Source: Kingella pumchi (GTDB lineage: Bacteria > Pseudomonadota > Gammaproteobacteria > Burkholderiales > Neisseriaceae). Taken from it: 62,486 nt of DNA. The stretch covers positions 877 to 63,362 of the forward strand of contig NZ_JAKOOW010000017.1 in the NCBI RefSeq assembly GCF_022288825.1, in the 5' to 3' direction. The position numbers and the translations under genes are program-made. The notes beneath the pieces are model-generated. The model did not search any database and was not told the origin of the DNA. It was given only the letters and a program-made list of their open reading frames with translations. Of the stretch, positions 30,655 through 38,591 are shown in pieces (position 1 is the stretch's first letter; every line of letters begins with the position of its first letter).

Positions 30655-31638
30655 TTACAGGGGGCGCTCTTTGGCGCGCTGCAGATAAACGGTGGCTTCG
30701 CTGTTTTTACCGCCGACATTCAGCGTTTCGCTGGAGATTTCTTCGCCGTTGTCGAGCTGGCGGTAGCGGATGCGGTATTCGCCGGCATCGAGTTTTTCCA
30801 AAGCCAGCTGGCTGCGCTCTTCGATAAAGAAAGTGCGGATGGGCTGGCCTTCGTGCATCAGCTCGGCGAAAACGTCGGAAGAATTGCGGATATTGTCAAC
30901 GAAAATCCGGTAACTGCCCTGTTTTGAAAACTGCGGATAGCCGCCGATATAGCCCGAAGTTTTCGGCCACGGAGCACCGTTGGGGGCGGTGGCGGGGCGG
31001 ATATAGTTCTCGCCCGCGGGGGGAAACGCGGCCAATTCGGGCTGCTGCTGCGGTTGGGCATCAGCGGGCGGGTTTTCAGGCTGCATTTCCGACATTTCGA
31101 TGCCGTCGCCGCCGGGCTGGTCGATGCGGCCTTGCAGCGGCTGCGGTGCGGGAGCCGTTTCTTTCAGGCTGCCTGCGACGGCAGAAGCGTCATCTTGGGC
31201 GGTCTCATCGTTGCTACCCGACCAAAACAGCGACAACTGCCACGCCAGCAGGGCGCCGGCCATTACCACCGCCACCGCCAGCAGCGCGGCCGTCAAGCGT
31301 TTTTGCTGCTTGGTAGGCGCGGCGGCTGCAGCCGGCTGCGGCGGCGTGCTGGCGGCAGCGGGTGCCGCAGCGGGCTGGCGCTGCACGGTAATGCGTACTT
31401 CAGCCACTTTCTGCCGCGCCTGCTGCTCGGCAATCCAGCGGTCGTGTTCGGCGCGCCGTTCGGGGTCGGACAGCACCTCATAGGCCTGGTTGATCAGCTG
31501 CATGATGCGGTGGGCATCCGGATCGGGGTTCAGGTCGGGATGGTACTGTTTCGACAGCCGGCGGTAGGCCTGCTTGACGGTTTCGGCGTCGGCATCGGCG
31601 CTAATGTGGAGATTGTCGTAATGCGTGCGTATCGGCAT
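30655..31638 (-). CDS. J-domain (DnaJ-like) single-pass membrane protein
   Basis: A 327-residue protein. Residues 1-70 form a J-domain with HPD at 33-35 (KQYHPDLNPDPDAHRIMQL). A Pro/Ala-rich linker leads to a membrane helix at about 113-140 (AALLAVAVVMAGALLAWQL), then a low-complexity Pro/Gln region and a C-terminal beta-rich domain (about 230-327, GSYRIFVDNIRNSSDVFAEL, AGEYRIRYRQLDNGEEISSE). The J-domain faces the cytosol and the C-terminal domain the periplasm if the topology is simple. Its Hsp70 partner is unknown. TATTAT on the minus strand at 31666-31671 is its likely -10. Confidence 0.8.
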   Translation of the reverse strand: MPIRTHYDNLHISADADAETVKQAYRRLSKQYHPDLNPDPDAHRIMQLINQAYEVLSDPERRAEHDRWIAEQQARQKVAEVRITVQRQPAAAPAAASTPPQPAAAAAPTKQQKRLTAALLAVAVVMAGALLAWQLSLFWSGSNDETAQDDASAVAGSLKETAPAPQPLQGRIDQPGGDGIEMSEMQPENPPADAQPQQQPELAAFPPAGENYIRPATAPNGAPWPKTSGYIGGYPQFSKQGSYRIFVDNIRNSSDVFAELMHEGQPIRTFFIEERSQLALEKLDAGEYRIRYRQLDNGEEISSETLNVGGKNSEATVYLQRAKERPL

Positions 31639-31857
31639 GGCAATCGGTGGCGGACAAAAGCGCGGATAATACCGCCCTTGCCGCCGGCGGACAATCTTTC
31701 GGGGATGCGCCCGCTGCCGCTTTCAGGCTGCCTTTGCCGTACAAAGCCGCAAAATAAGCCTGCAAAAGTAAGGTTTTTAGCGCTGAAGCGCTTAGGCTTT
31801 TACGCTACAATACCGCCCGTTTTCCGCACACCATCCAACGATAAAGAAAGCCAAACC

Positions 31858-32199
31858 ATGCCAAAAATCACCGTTTTGCCGCACGCCGACCTGTGCCCCG
31901 AAGGCAAAGTCATCGAAAACGCCCCCAGCGGCGAAACCATCTGCGACATCCTGCTCGACAACGACATCGAAATCGACCACGCCTGCGAAAAATCCTGTGC
32001 CTGCACCACCTGCCATGTGATTGTGCGCCAGGGTTTCGACAGCCTGGAAGAAGCCAGCGAACTGGAAGAAGACCTGCTTGACCAAGCCTGGGGCTTGGAA
32101 GCCGATTCGCGCTTAAGCTGCCAGGCGGTTATGGCCGATGAAGACCTGGTGGTCGAAATCCCCAAATACACCATCAACCACGCGCGCGAACACCATTAA
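31858..32199 (+). CDS. fdx: ISC-type [2Fe-2S] ferredoxin
   Basis: A 113-residue adrenodoxin-type ferredoxin that donates electrons for cluster assembly by IscU/IscS. The cluster ligands are C43, C49 and C52 in HACEKSCACTTCH, and C88 in SRLSCQAVM. The N-terminus MPKITVLPHADLCPEGKV is typical of isc-operon Fdx. It stands alone on the plus strand, 1.8 kb from iscR, instead of ending an isc operon. A TACAAT -10 followed by ACCGCCC lies about 50 bases upstream. Confidence 0.96.
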   Translation: MPKITVLPHADLCPEGKVIENAPSGETICDILLDNDIEIDHACEKSCACTTCHVIVRQGFDSLEEASELEEDLLDQAWGLEADSRLSCQAVMADEDLVVEIPKYTINHAREHH

Positions 32200-32341
32200 A
32201 AGCCAAAGGCAGCCTGAAAAATACCGGCAGCCTGAAAGCCGCCTGTTTTAATTTGCCCCAATCCCCAAGCAGCCTGAAAGCCGTTTTTCCGTTTTCAGGC
32301 TGCCTGAACGAAGCACCTGCCCCACTACAAAGGAAGCGAAA

Positions 32342-33718
32342 ATGAACAATAAAACCTGGTCCGGCCGTTTTGACGAGCCCGTATCCGAGCTGGTCAAACA
32401 ATACACCGCGTCAATTCCCTTCGACCACCGTCTTGCCCGCCACGACATCCAAGGCTCGCTGGCGCACGCGCAGATGCTGTGCAAAGCCGGCGTATTGAGC
32501 GAAAGCGATTTGGCCGACATCCGTCGCGGCATGGCCGAAATCCTGGAAGAAATCGACGCAGGCAGCCTGAAATGGTCGCTCGATTTGGAAGACGTGCACA
32601 TGAATATCGAGCGCCGGCTCACCGAAAAAATCGGCGATGCCGGCAAACGCCTGCACACCGGCCGCAGCCGCAACGACCAAGTCGCCACCGACATCCGCCT
32701 GTGGCTGCGCGACGAAAGCGACCACATTTCCGGACTGCTCGCCGATTTACAGCACGCACTGCTGGACGTGGCCGCCGAACATAGCGAAACCGTGATGCCC
32801 GGCTTCACCCATCTGCAGGTTGCCCAGCCGGTGAGCTTCGGCCACCATCTTTTGGCCTATGTGGAAATGTTCGGCCGCGACCGCGAGCGCCTGGCCGACT
32901 GCCGCAAACGGCTCAACCGCCTGCCCTTGGGCGCTGCCGCGCTGGCCGGCACCACCTACCCCGTCAGCCGCGAAACCACCGCCCGCCTGCTCGGCTTTGA
33001 CGAAGTGTGCCAAAACTCGCTCGATGCCGTGTCCGACCGCGATTTCGCCATCGAATTCACCGCCGCTGCCGCGCTGTTGATGACCCACCTGAGCCGGCTT
33101 TCCGAAGAACTGATTGTGTGGATGAGCCCGCGTTTTGCCTTTATCGATCTGGCCGACCGCTTCTGCACCGGCTCGTCGATTATGCCGCAGAAGAAAAACC
33201 CCGACGTACCCGAGCTGGTGCGCGGCAAGTCCGCCCGCATCACCGGCCACCTGATGGCGCTGCTCACGCTGATGAAATCTCAGCCGCTAGCCTACAACAA
33301 AGACAATCAGGAAGACAAAGAACCGCTGTTCGATACCGTCGATACGCTGGTACAGACCCTGAAAATCTACGCCGAAATGGTGCGCGGCATCCGCGTCAAA
33401 CCCGAAAACATGCGCGCGGCGGTGATGCAGGGTTTCGCCACCGCCACCGATCTGGCCGACTATCTGGTGAAAAAAGGCCTGCCGTTTCGCGACAGCCACG
33501 AAGCCGTTGCCCGCGCCGTGCGCCTGGCCGAAAGCAAAGGCGTCGATCTGGCCGACCTGTCGCTTGCCGAGCTGCAAAACTTCAGCGATCTGATTGCTGA
33601 CGACGTTTACCGGGTACTCACCCCCGAAGGCAGCCTGAAAGCGCGCAACCACACCGGCGGCACCGCGCCCGAACAAGTACGCCGCCAGATCGAGCGCTGG
33701 CGAAAGCTGCTGGCGTAA
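32342..33718 (+). CDS. argH: argininosuccinate lyase
   Basis: A 458-residue enzyme of arginine synthesis that splits argininosuccinate into arginine and fumarate. The signature GSSIMPQKKNPDVPEL is present with TGRSRNDQVATDIRLWLR and GFTHLQVAQPV. The length fits the family. Two intragenic uptake sequences encode AGSLKW near residue 76 and EGSLKA near residue 429. It sits between ferredoxin and erpA without other arg genes. Confidence 0.97.
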   Translation: MNNKTWSGRFDEPVSELVKQYTASIPFDHRLARHDIQGSLAHAQMLCKAGVLSESDLADIRRGMAEILEEIDAGSLKWSLDLEDVHMNIERRLTEKIGDAGKRLHTGRSRNDQVATDIRLWLRDESDHISGLLADLQHALLDVAAEHSETVMPGFTHLQVAQPVSFGHHLLAYVEMFGRDRERLADCRKRLNRLPLGAAALAGTTYPVSRETTARLLGFDEVCQNSLDAVSDRDFAIEFTAAAALLMTHLSRLSEELIVWMSPRFAFIDLADRFCTGSSIMPQKKNPDVPELVRGKSARITGHLMALLTLMKSQPLAYNKDNQEDKEPLFDTVDTLVQTLKIYAEMVRGIRVKPENMRAAVMQGFATATDLADYLVKKGLPFRDSHEAVARAVRLAESKGVDLADLSLAELQNFSDLIADDVYRVLTPEGSLKARNHTGGTAPEQVRRQIERWRKLLA

Positions 33719-33844
33719 ATTTTCAGGCTGCCCGAGCGTACAGGTGGGCGGTTTTCGCCATGCAAATGCGTCGCAATTAGCCCGCTACAACAAACGCTTA
33801 TTGCCCTTTAGCCCCGTTCGGCGTAGCATTACGCCTGCGCGGTC

Positions 33845-33873
33845 TTGAAACCCATAGCCCGCGCCCATATAAA
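33845..33873 (+). promoter_or_regulatory. erpA promoter
   Basis: TTGAAA at 33845-33850 and TATAAA at 33868-33873 are 17 bases apart, 37 bases before the erpA start. It is one of the best consensus promoters in the window. Confidence 0.7.
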
Positions 33874-33909
33874 CGCACCCTTGCAACATCTTCCGAAAGG
33901 AGACACACC

Positions 33910-34251
33910 ATGTCCGACGAAAGCCCGATTATCTTTACCGATTCCTGCTGCGCCAAAGTGGCCGACCTGATTGCCGAAGAAAACAACCCCGACCTGATGC
34001 TGCGCGTCTTCGTAAACGGCGGCGGCTGCTCCGGCTTCCAATACGGTTTTACCTTTGACGAAATCAAAAACGACGACGACTTCGAAATCGAAAAACAAGG
34101 CCTGAAATTCCTGATCGACCCGATGAGCTACCAATATCTGCTCGGCTCGGAAATCGACTACACCGAAGGCCTGCAGGGTTCGCAGTTCGTGATCCGCAGC
34201 AACCCCAACGCCGTAACCACCTGCGGCTGCGGCTCTTCTTTCTCGGTCTGA
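33910..34251 (+). CDS. erpA: iron-sulphur cluster insertion protein ErpA
   Basis: A 113-residue A-type carrier that passes Fe-S clusters to target enzymes. The three conserved Cys are C40 in NGGGCSGFQYGF and C105 and C107 in TTCGCGSSFSV. The sequence around GFTFDEI and VIRSNPNAVTTCGCGSSF is ErpA-like rather than IscA-like. AAAGGAG precedes the ATG. It complements the scattered isc genes of this region. Confidence 0.95.
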   Translation: MSDESPIIFTDSCCAKVADLIAEENNPDLMLRVFVNGGGCSGFQYGFTFDEIKNDDDFEIEKQGLKFLIDPMSYQYLLGSEIDYTEGLQGSQFVIRSNPNAVTTCGCGSSFSV

Positions 34252-34266
34252 TCCCGATGCCGCACA

Positions 34267-34299
34267 GGCAGCCTGAAAAAGTTTTCAGGCTGCCTTTTC
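34267..34299 (+). terminator. terminator after erpA
   Basis: AGGCAGCCTGAAAAA and GTTTTCAGGCTGCCTTTT form a near-contiguous hairpin with a T tract. Confidence 0.75.
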
Positions 34300-34415
34300 G
34301 CGTCTGCCGTTTTCACATAAAAATTGGTTAGAATGCCGCCCTGAAAATTCTTTGAACCCATTGCCCCAGCCGCTTTTAGGCTGCCCGAACAACCCTTTTC
34401 CCCGGATTCGTTCTG

Positions 34416-35534
34416 ATGAAAAAAACCGCCCTTTTGCCGCTGCTGCTGGCTGCCGGCGCCGTCCACGCCGAAAACCCCCAAGATGCCGCGCTCTCCTGCA
34501 CGCTGATTGAAGACAGCATCGTGCGCCTGGCCTGCTTTGACAAAATCTACGGCCGCCAGCTGCCGCCGAGCAAGCCGATTGTACCGCACGAAGGCGATCA
34601 GGCGTCAAAAACCGTCGATCTGGAAAACAGCTACCGCAGCAGCATTGAGAGCAAATCGCCGCAAGTGGTGTTCAGCGAAGCCAACCTGCCCGAGCACACC
34701 GCCGATGCCTACAGCGACCTGAGCCTGCTTTACGATTTGGACAAAAACGACGAAAACGGCCTGCTGTCGGTGCGCGAGCACAATCCGATGTACCTGATTC
34801 CGCTGTGGTACCGCAGCAGTCCCAACTACTACCCGCAAACGCCTACCCGCGGCGTTACCGTAAACGACGTCCATTCCGAGCAAAAACATCTGGAAACCAA
34901 AATGCAGGTTTCCTTCAAAACCAAGCTGCTGCAGGACTTGTTCAAAACCCGCGCCGACGTGTGGTTCGGCTACACCCAGCAGTCGAACTGGCAAGTTTAC
35001 AACCAGGGCAAGAAATCCGCGCCTTTCCGCAATTCCGACTACCAGCCGGAAATTTTCATCACCCAACCGGTGAAAGCCGCGCTGCCCTTCGGCGGCAAGC
35101 TGCGGATGGTGGGCGCCGGTTACGTCCACCAGTCCAACGGCCAGAGCCGCCCGCTGTCGCGCTCGTGGAACCGCATTTACCTGATGGCCGGCGCCGAATG
35201 GGGCAAATTCACCGTGGTGCCGCGCGTATGGGCGCGCATCGACCCCAGCCGCAAAGAAAAGGACGACAACCCCGACATCGGCAAATACATGGGCTACGGC
35301 GATTTGCGCACCAGCTACCGCATCAACGAAAAACACACCCTCTCCACCCTTACCCGCTTCAATTTCGGCAGCGGCAAAGGCGCGATGGAAGTGAGCTACA
35401 CCTTCCCGATCAAAGGCAAGCTCAAAGCCTATCTGCAAGGCTTCTACGGCTACGGCGAAAACCTGATCGACTACAACCACAAGCAAAAAGGCATCGGTCT
35501 GGGCGTGATGTTCCGCGACTGGGACGGTCTGTAA
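34416..35534 (+). CDS. pldA: outer-membrane phospholipase A (OMPLA)
   Basis: A 372-residue outer-membrane enzyme that hydrolyses surface phospholipids and maintains envelope asymmetry. The signal peptide ends near residue 18 (VHA-EN). The active-site motif HQSNGQS gives His 238 and Ser 240, followed by SRSWNR, and a 12-strand barrel ends near RDWDGL. An N-terminal extension of about 90 residues before the barrel (including two Cys likely disulphide-bonded) is usual in the Neisseria form. TAGAAT with a GCCGCC discriminator lies upstream at about 34330. Confidence 0.94.
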   Translation: MKKTALLPLLLAAGAVHAENPQDAALSCTLIEDSIVRLACFDKIYGRQLPPSKPIVPHEGDQASKTVDLENSYRSSIESKSPQVVFSEANLPEHTADAYSDLSLLYDLDKNDENGLLSVREHNPMYLIPLWYRSSPNYYPQTPTRGVTVNDVHSEQKHLETKMQVSFKTKLLQDLFKTRADVWFGYTQQSNWQVYNQGKKSAPFRNSDYQPEIFITQPVKAALPFGGKLRMVGAGYVHQSNGQSRPLSRSWNRIYLMAGAEWGKFTVVPRVWARIDPSRKEKDDNPDIGKYMGYGDLRTSYRINEKHTLSTLTRFNFGSGKGAMEVSYTFPIKGKLKAYLQGFYGYGENLIDYNHKQKGIGLGVMFRDWDGL

Positions 35535-35642
35535 AGCACGTTGCCGCCAATTTTCAGGCTGCCTTGCGCACCATAAAGCCGCAGGCAGCCTAAAAACCGT
35601 TTCCCGCACGCAAAAGCCATACGGGCGCCGCCCGCTTTGCGC

Positions 35643-35648
35643 TATAAT
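35643..35648 (+). promoter_or_regulatory. -10 box of the DUF502 gene
   Basis: TATAAT followed by CCCGCC, only about 30 bases before the start codon. No Shine-Dalgarno is obvious in this short leader. Confidence 0.55.
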
Positions 35649-35677
35649 CCCGCCTTTTCCCCCGCACAGTTCCCCCA

Positions 35678-36352
35678 ATGAGCGAACCACGGCCGACCAT
35701 CGGCAAAATCATCCGCAAATATCTGGTTACCGGCATACTGGTATGGCTGCCGATCGTCGTGACCATCCGCATCATCGCCTACATCATCTCCGCCAGCGAC
35801 GGCCTGACCAACCTGCTGCCTGCCCAATGGCAGCCCGCCACCTATCTCGGCTTCAACCTGCCCGGCCTGGGCTTTTTGCTGGCGCTGGCCGTATTGTTCG
35901 TTACCGGCGTGTTCGCCGCCAACATACTCGGCAAAACCATACTCGAAGGCTGGGACTCCCTGCTTGGCCGCATTCCGGTAGTCAAATCCATCTATTCCAG
36001 CGTTAAAAAAATCTCCGAATCCCTGTTTTCCGACAACAGCCGCTCCTTCAAAACCCCCGTGCTGGTGCCCTTCCCCCAGCCCGATATCTGGACGCTGGCC
36101 TTCGTATCCGGCAGCCTGCCGCCCAATATCGCCGCCGTTTTGCCCGACGAAAACTATATTCCCGTTTACGTTCCCACCACCCCCAACCCCACCGGCGGCT
36201 ACTACATTATGGTGCGCGAAAGCGATGTGCGCTTTCTCGACATGAGCGTGGACGACGCCCTGAAATACGTGATCTCCCTCGGCATGGTCAGCCCCGCCGA
36301 ACCCGCATCCGCCATTATTCTCGAAAGCGACTTCCGCCGCGAAACCGACTAA
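35678..36352 (+). CDS. DUF502 family membrane protein
   Basis: A 224-residue inner-membrane protein. Two membrane helices (about 14-38 and 62-84) are followed by a cytosolic part with GWDSLLGRIPVVKSIYSSVKKI and PTTPNPTGGYYIMV, both conserved in DUF502. Its function is not known. It ends 15 bases before the next hypothetical gene, so the two are likely co-transcribed. DUF502 often precedes aspS in beta-proteobacteria, and aspS is indeed 2.2 kb downstream here, separated by inserted genes. Confidence 0.9.
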   Translation: MSEPRPTIGKIIRKYLVTGILVWLPIVVTIRIIAYIISASDGLTNLLPAQWQPATYLGFNLPGLGFLLALAVLFVTGVFAANILGKTILEGWDSLLGRIPVVKSIYSSVKKISESLFSDNSRSFKTPVLVPFPQPDIWTLAFVSGSLPPNIAAVLPDENYIPVYVPTTPNPTGGYYIMVRESDVRFLDMSVDDALKYVISLGMVSPAEPASAIILESDFRRETD

Positions 36353-36367
36353 GGCAGTCTGAAAACC

Positions 36368-36862
36368 ATGCGCAGCTACGACGACTTCCAACACCACCTC
36401 GGCCAGCGCCTGCACGGCATCGGCCAAACGCAGGCACAGCAGCTGGTGCAGGCGCTTGCTACCGCCGTCGATGCCCAAATGCCGGTTGACAACTTCCTGC
36501 GCGAACCGCCGGCCATGCAGCCCCATTTTCACGCCCTACGCCAAGCCGTGCGCAGCAATAATTGGCAGCCTGAAACCATCGCCGCCGAGCTCGATGCCCT
36601 AACCGCGCTCGAGCAGCAGCACGGCAACGGCGATACCGAACTACACAACCTTGCCTTTCTGGTGCTGCTCGACAACTGGATGCTGCTGCAAGAGCCCGGC
36701 CTAAATGCCGACGAATGCTTTGCCGCCGCCTTTGCCAGCGTCGCGCAATATATGGATCTGGCCGACAACCAAAGCGAAGCCGATTTGGACAGCTGGCTAG
36801 ACGACCCGCAAATCGCCGCCGCCGCCCGCCGCCTGGAAGCCATGCTGTCCGCTCGGCCCTAA
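36368..36862 (+). CDS. hypothetical protein
   Basis: A 164-residue acidic, probably all-helical soluble protein (LHGIGQTQAQQLVQALATAV, IAAELDALTALEQQ) that I do not recognise. It follows DUF502 by 15 bases. The segment before its ATG is AGGCAGTCTGAA, a one-base uptake-sequence variant ending four bases from the start, so it lacks a normal ribosome site. It may depend on translation from DUF502. Confidence 0.6.
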   Translation: MRSYDDFQHHLGQRLHGIGQTQAQQLVQALATAVDAQMPVDNFLREPPAMQPHFHALRQAVRSNNWQPETIAAELDALTALEQQHGNGDTELHNLAFLVLLDNWMLLQEPGLNADECFAAAFASVAQYMDLADNQSEADLDSWLDDPQIAAAARRLEAMLSARP

Positions 36863-37026
36863 ACCGTTTTCAAGCTGCCTGAAAGCAGGAAAAAGCAGCC
36901 TGAAAACCTGCACAAAAGCCCGCAAAGCATTACAATCCGCCCGTTTGCCCTTTTCAGGCTGCCTTAGGCAGCTTCAGGCAGCCTGAAAACATTTTTCCAC
37001 TTGCCCCACCCCCAGGAGAATCTGCC

Positions 37027-37503
37027 ATGACCCGCACCCTAAAAACCCTTGCCGCCCTCACCCTCGCGCTGGCCGTTGCCGCCCCCGCCGCCGCCAAGTC
37101 CGCGCAAACCGGCCAGGCATCCCAACAGGTCAGCCAAAAAGACGCCGACACCTATCTCTTTGACCTGCTCAAAAAACCCGCCTACCGCAAAGTATGGCGC
37201 AGCCAAATCGTACCGCACACGCCCAAAAGCGACAGATATTGGATTAAAGATGCCGACGGCCCCACCGCCCCCAAAGGCGCGGTAACGGTGGACGGCAAAC
37301 GCTACATCGCCACCACCATGTGCCAGCCGCACAACTGCATCAGCAACAGCATCTACATCCTGCTGAACAAACAGCGCGCCGTGGTGCTGCATGTCGAAAG
37401 AAACGGCACCCAAGAAATCCTCGCCACCCGTTACTACGGCAAACCCACTGATGCTGAAAAAGCCGCCCTGCAGAAACTCGCCACCGACAAAGAAGAAAAA
37501 TAA
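37027..37503 (+). CDS. ivy: Ivy-family vertebrate (C-type) lysozyme inhibitor
   Basis: A 158-residue periplasmic protein. The signal peptide ends near AAA-K24. The family core KPAYRKVWRSQIVP is followed by the protruding loop CQPHNC at 99-104, equivalent to the CKPHDC loop whose His inserts into the lysozyme active site; the two Cys form the loop disulphide. It protects peptidoglycan from host lysozyme. AGGAG precedes the ATG. A second paralogue follows directly. Confidence 0.9.
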   Translation: MTRTLKTLAALTLALAVAAPAAAKSAQTGQASQQVSQKDADTYLFDLLKKPAYRKVWRSQIVPHTPKSDRYWIKDADGPTAPKGAVTVDGKRYIATTMCQPHNCISNSIYILLNKQRAVVLHVERNGTQEILATRYYGKPTDAEKAALQKLATDKEEK

Positions 37504-37508
37504 ACCTT

Positions 37509-37535
37509 TTCAGACGGCCTCTGAGGCCGTCTGAA
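37509..37535. terminator. inverted pair of classical Neisseria AG-DUS
   Basis: TTCAGACGGCCT at 37509-37520 and AGGCCGTCTGAA at 37524-37535 form a 12-base perfect stem with a three-base loop. This dialect differs from the resident AGGCAGCCTGAA and lies just behind the first ivy gene. Confidence 0.85.
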
Positions 37536-37621
37536 AGCCCGATTAAAACCGCACAAAGTTTTGCAATCCGCCCGTTTGCCCTTTTCAGGCAGCCTGAAAA
37601 GGCTTTAACCCGTTTTATCAA

Positions 37622-38158
37622 ATGCCCGCCATGCCCCGCCTTGCCCGAATTGCCGCCGCCCTTGCCCTGATGCTGGCCCTTGCCGCGCCCGCCGCCGCCA
37701 AATCCGTAGAAATTGAATGGATAGCCGATCGCCATCTGTCCGAGCTGCTCAAAAAATCCGCCTACCGCCAAGTTTGGCGTAGCCAAATCCTGCCCGAAAT
37801 CCCCGCAGAAGATCAGGTTTGGATTGAAGACGCCCTGAGTTCGAGCGGCCCCAACGGCGAAATAAGGATAAACGGCCGACGCTATCTCGCTTCCACCCTG
37901 CGCCATCCGCGCGACGACAACAAGCTCTATATCCTAATCAACGAGCAACATGCCGTGGCAGCGCACGCGCAGTTTCACGAAGCCGACCGGATACCTGCAC
38001 ACAACGAATCCGGAAAACGCACCGAAGCCTTCACCCTCCGCTACTACGGCCAACCCGACACAGCCGAAAAAGAAGCCCTAAGAGAACTGATATTTCAGGA
38101 ATGGAAGGCGGAAGCCGAAGAAAATGCCCCGCAAAAACCGGATACCAAAAACGAATAA
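37622..38158 (+). CDS. Ivy-like paralogue lacking the inhibitory loop
   Basis: A 178-residue exported protein whose core aligns with the upstream Ivy: KKSAYRQVWRSQILPEIP, INGRRYLASTLRHP, NKLYILINEQHAV, FTLRYYGQPDTAEKEAL. The CxPHxC loop is replaced by RHPRDD at about 94-99, with no Cys, so C-type lysozyme inhibition by the known mechanism is unlikely. A longer charged C-terminal tail (EWKAEAEENAPQKPDTKNE) is added. The start may be at 37622 or the second ATG at 37631; both give a signal peptide. Confidence 0.75.
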   Translation: MPAMPRLARIAAALALMLALAAPAAAKSVEIEWIADRHLSELLKKSAYRQVWRSQILPEIPAEDQVWIEDALSSSGPNGEIRINGRRYLASTLRHPRDDNKLYILINEQHAVAAHAQFHEADRIPAHNESGKRTEAFTLRYYGQPDTAEKEALRELIFQEWKAEAEENAPQKPDTKNE

Positions 38159-38188
38159 ACCTTTTCAGGCTGCCTAAAAAGAGCCCCC

Positions 38189-38533
38189 ATGCAAGTAGAA
38201 CCCAGTTATTACAACCTATCACGCCCTGCCGATTATTATTTTTGCGTGGGCGATTGCGCGTTTATTGACTTTATTAACCACGGCGATGCCGTTTGTTTAC
38301 GGCGCATTTCATTTGACGGCTACGGCTGTTGCGATGTAGAAACCGCCCAAGCCATCGCGCTTGATGCCCACGACAGCGCCGCCATTAAACGCATTTGGCA
38401 ACATTATGCGTTTGAAGAAACCGTATCCGAACCCGAGCTGTTCAAACAAATTGTTAAAAGAACGCTTACCGCCAACCGTCATTTGCTGTGGGAAGATGCC
38501 CTTGCAGAATACGATTTAATTGAGGCAGCCTGA
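38189..38533 (+). CDS. hypothetical protein
   Basis: A 114-residue soluble protein with no recognised family. It has several Cys (YYFCVGDCAFIDF, GCCDVE) and many aromatic residues. Its codon choice is more AT-rich than its neighbours. The last codons and the stop are supplied by an uptake sequence (GAG GCA GCC TGA), so the original C-terminus may have been replaced. The position between ivy genes and aspS suggests accessory DNA inserted between DUF502 and aspS. Confidence 0.55.
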   Translation: MQVEPSYYNLSRPADYYFCVGDCAFIDFINHGDAVCLRRISFDGYGCCDVETAQAIALDAHDSAAIKRIWQHYAFEETVSEPELFKQIVKRTLTANRHLLWEDALAEYDLIEAA

Positions 38534-38591
38534 AAACAGTTTCTAAAACCCCTTTTCCCCTACTTTATTATTGAAACCAGAAAGAAAAACC

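Noticed and set aside
30543..30827. A 94-residue plus-strand frame opposite the J-domain gene end
   Set aside because: It starts in intergenic uptake-sequence DNA, is Arg/Cys-rich, and mostly mirrors the conserved minus-strand gene.
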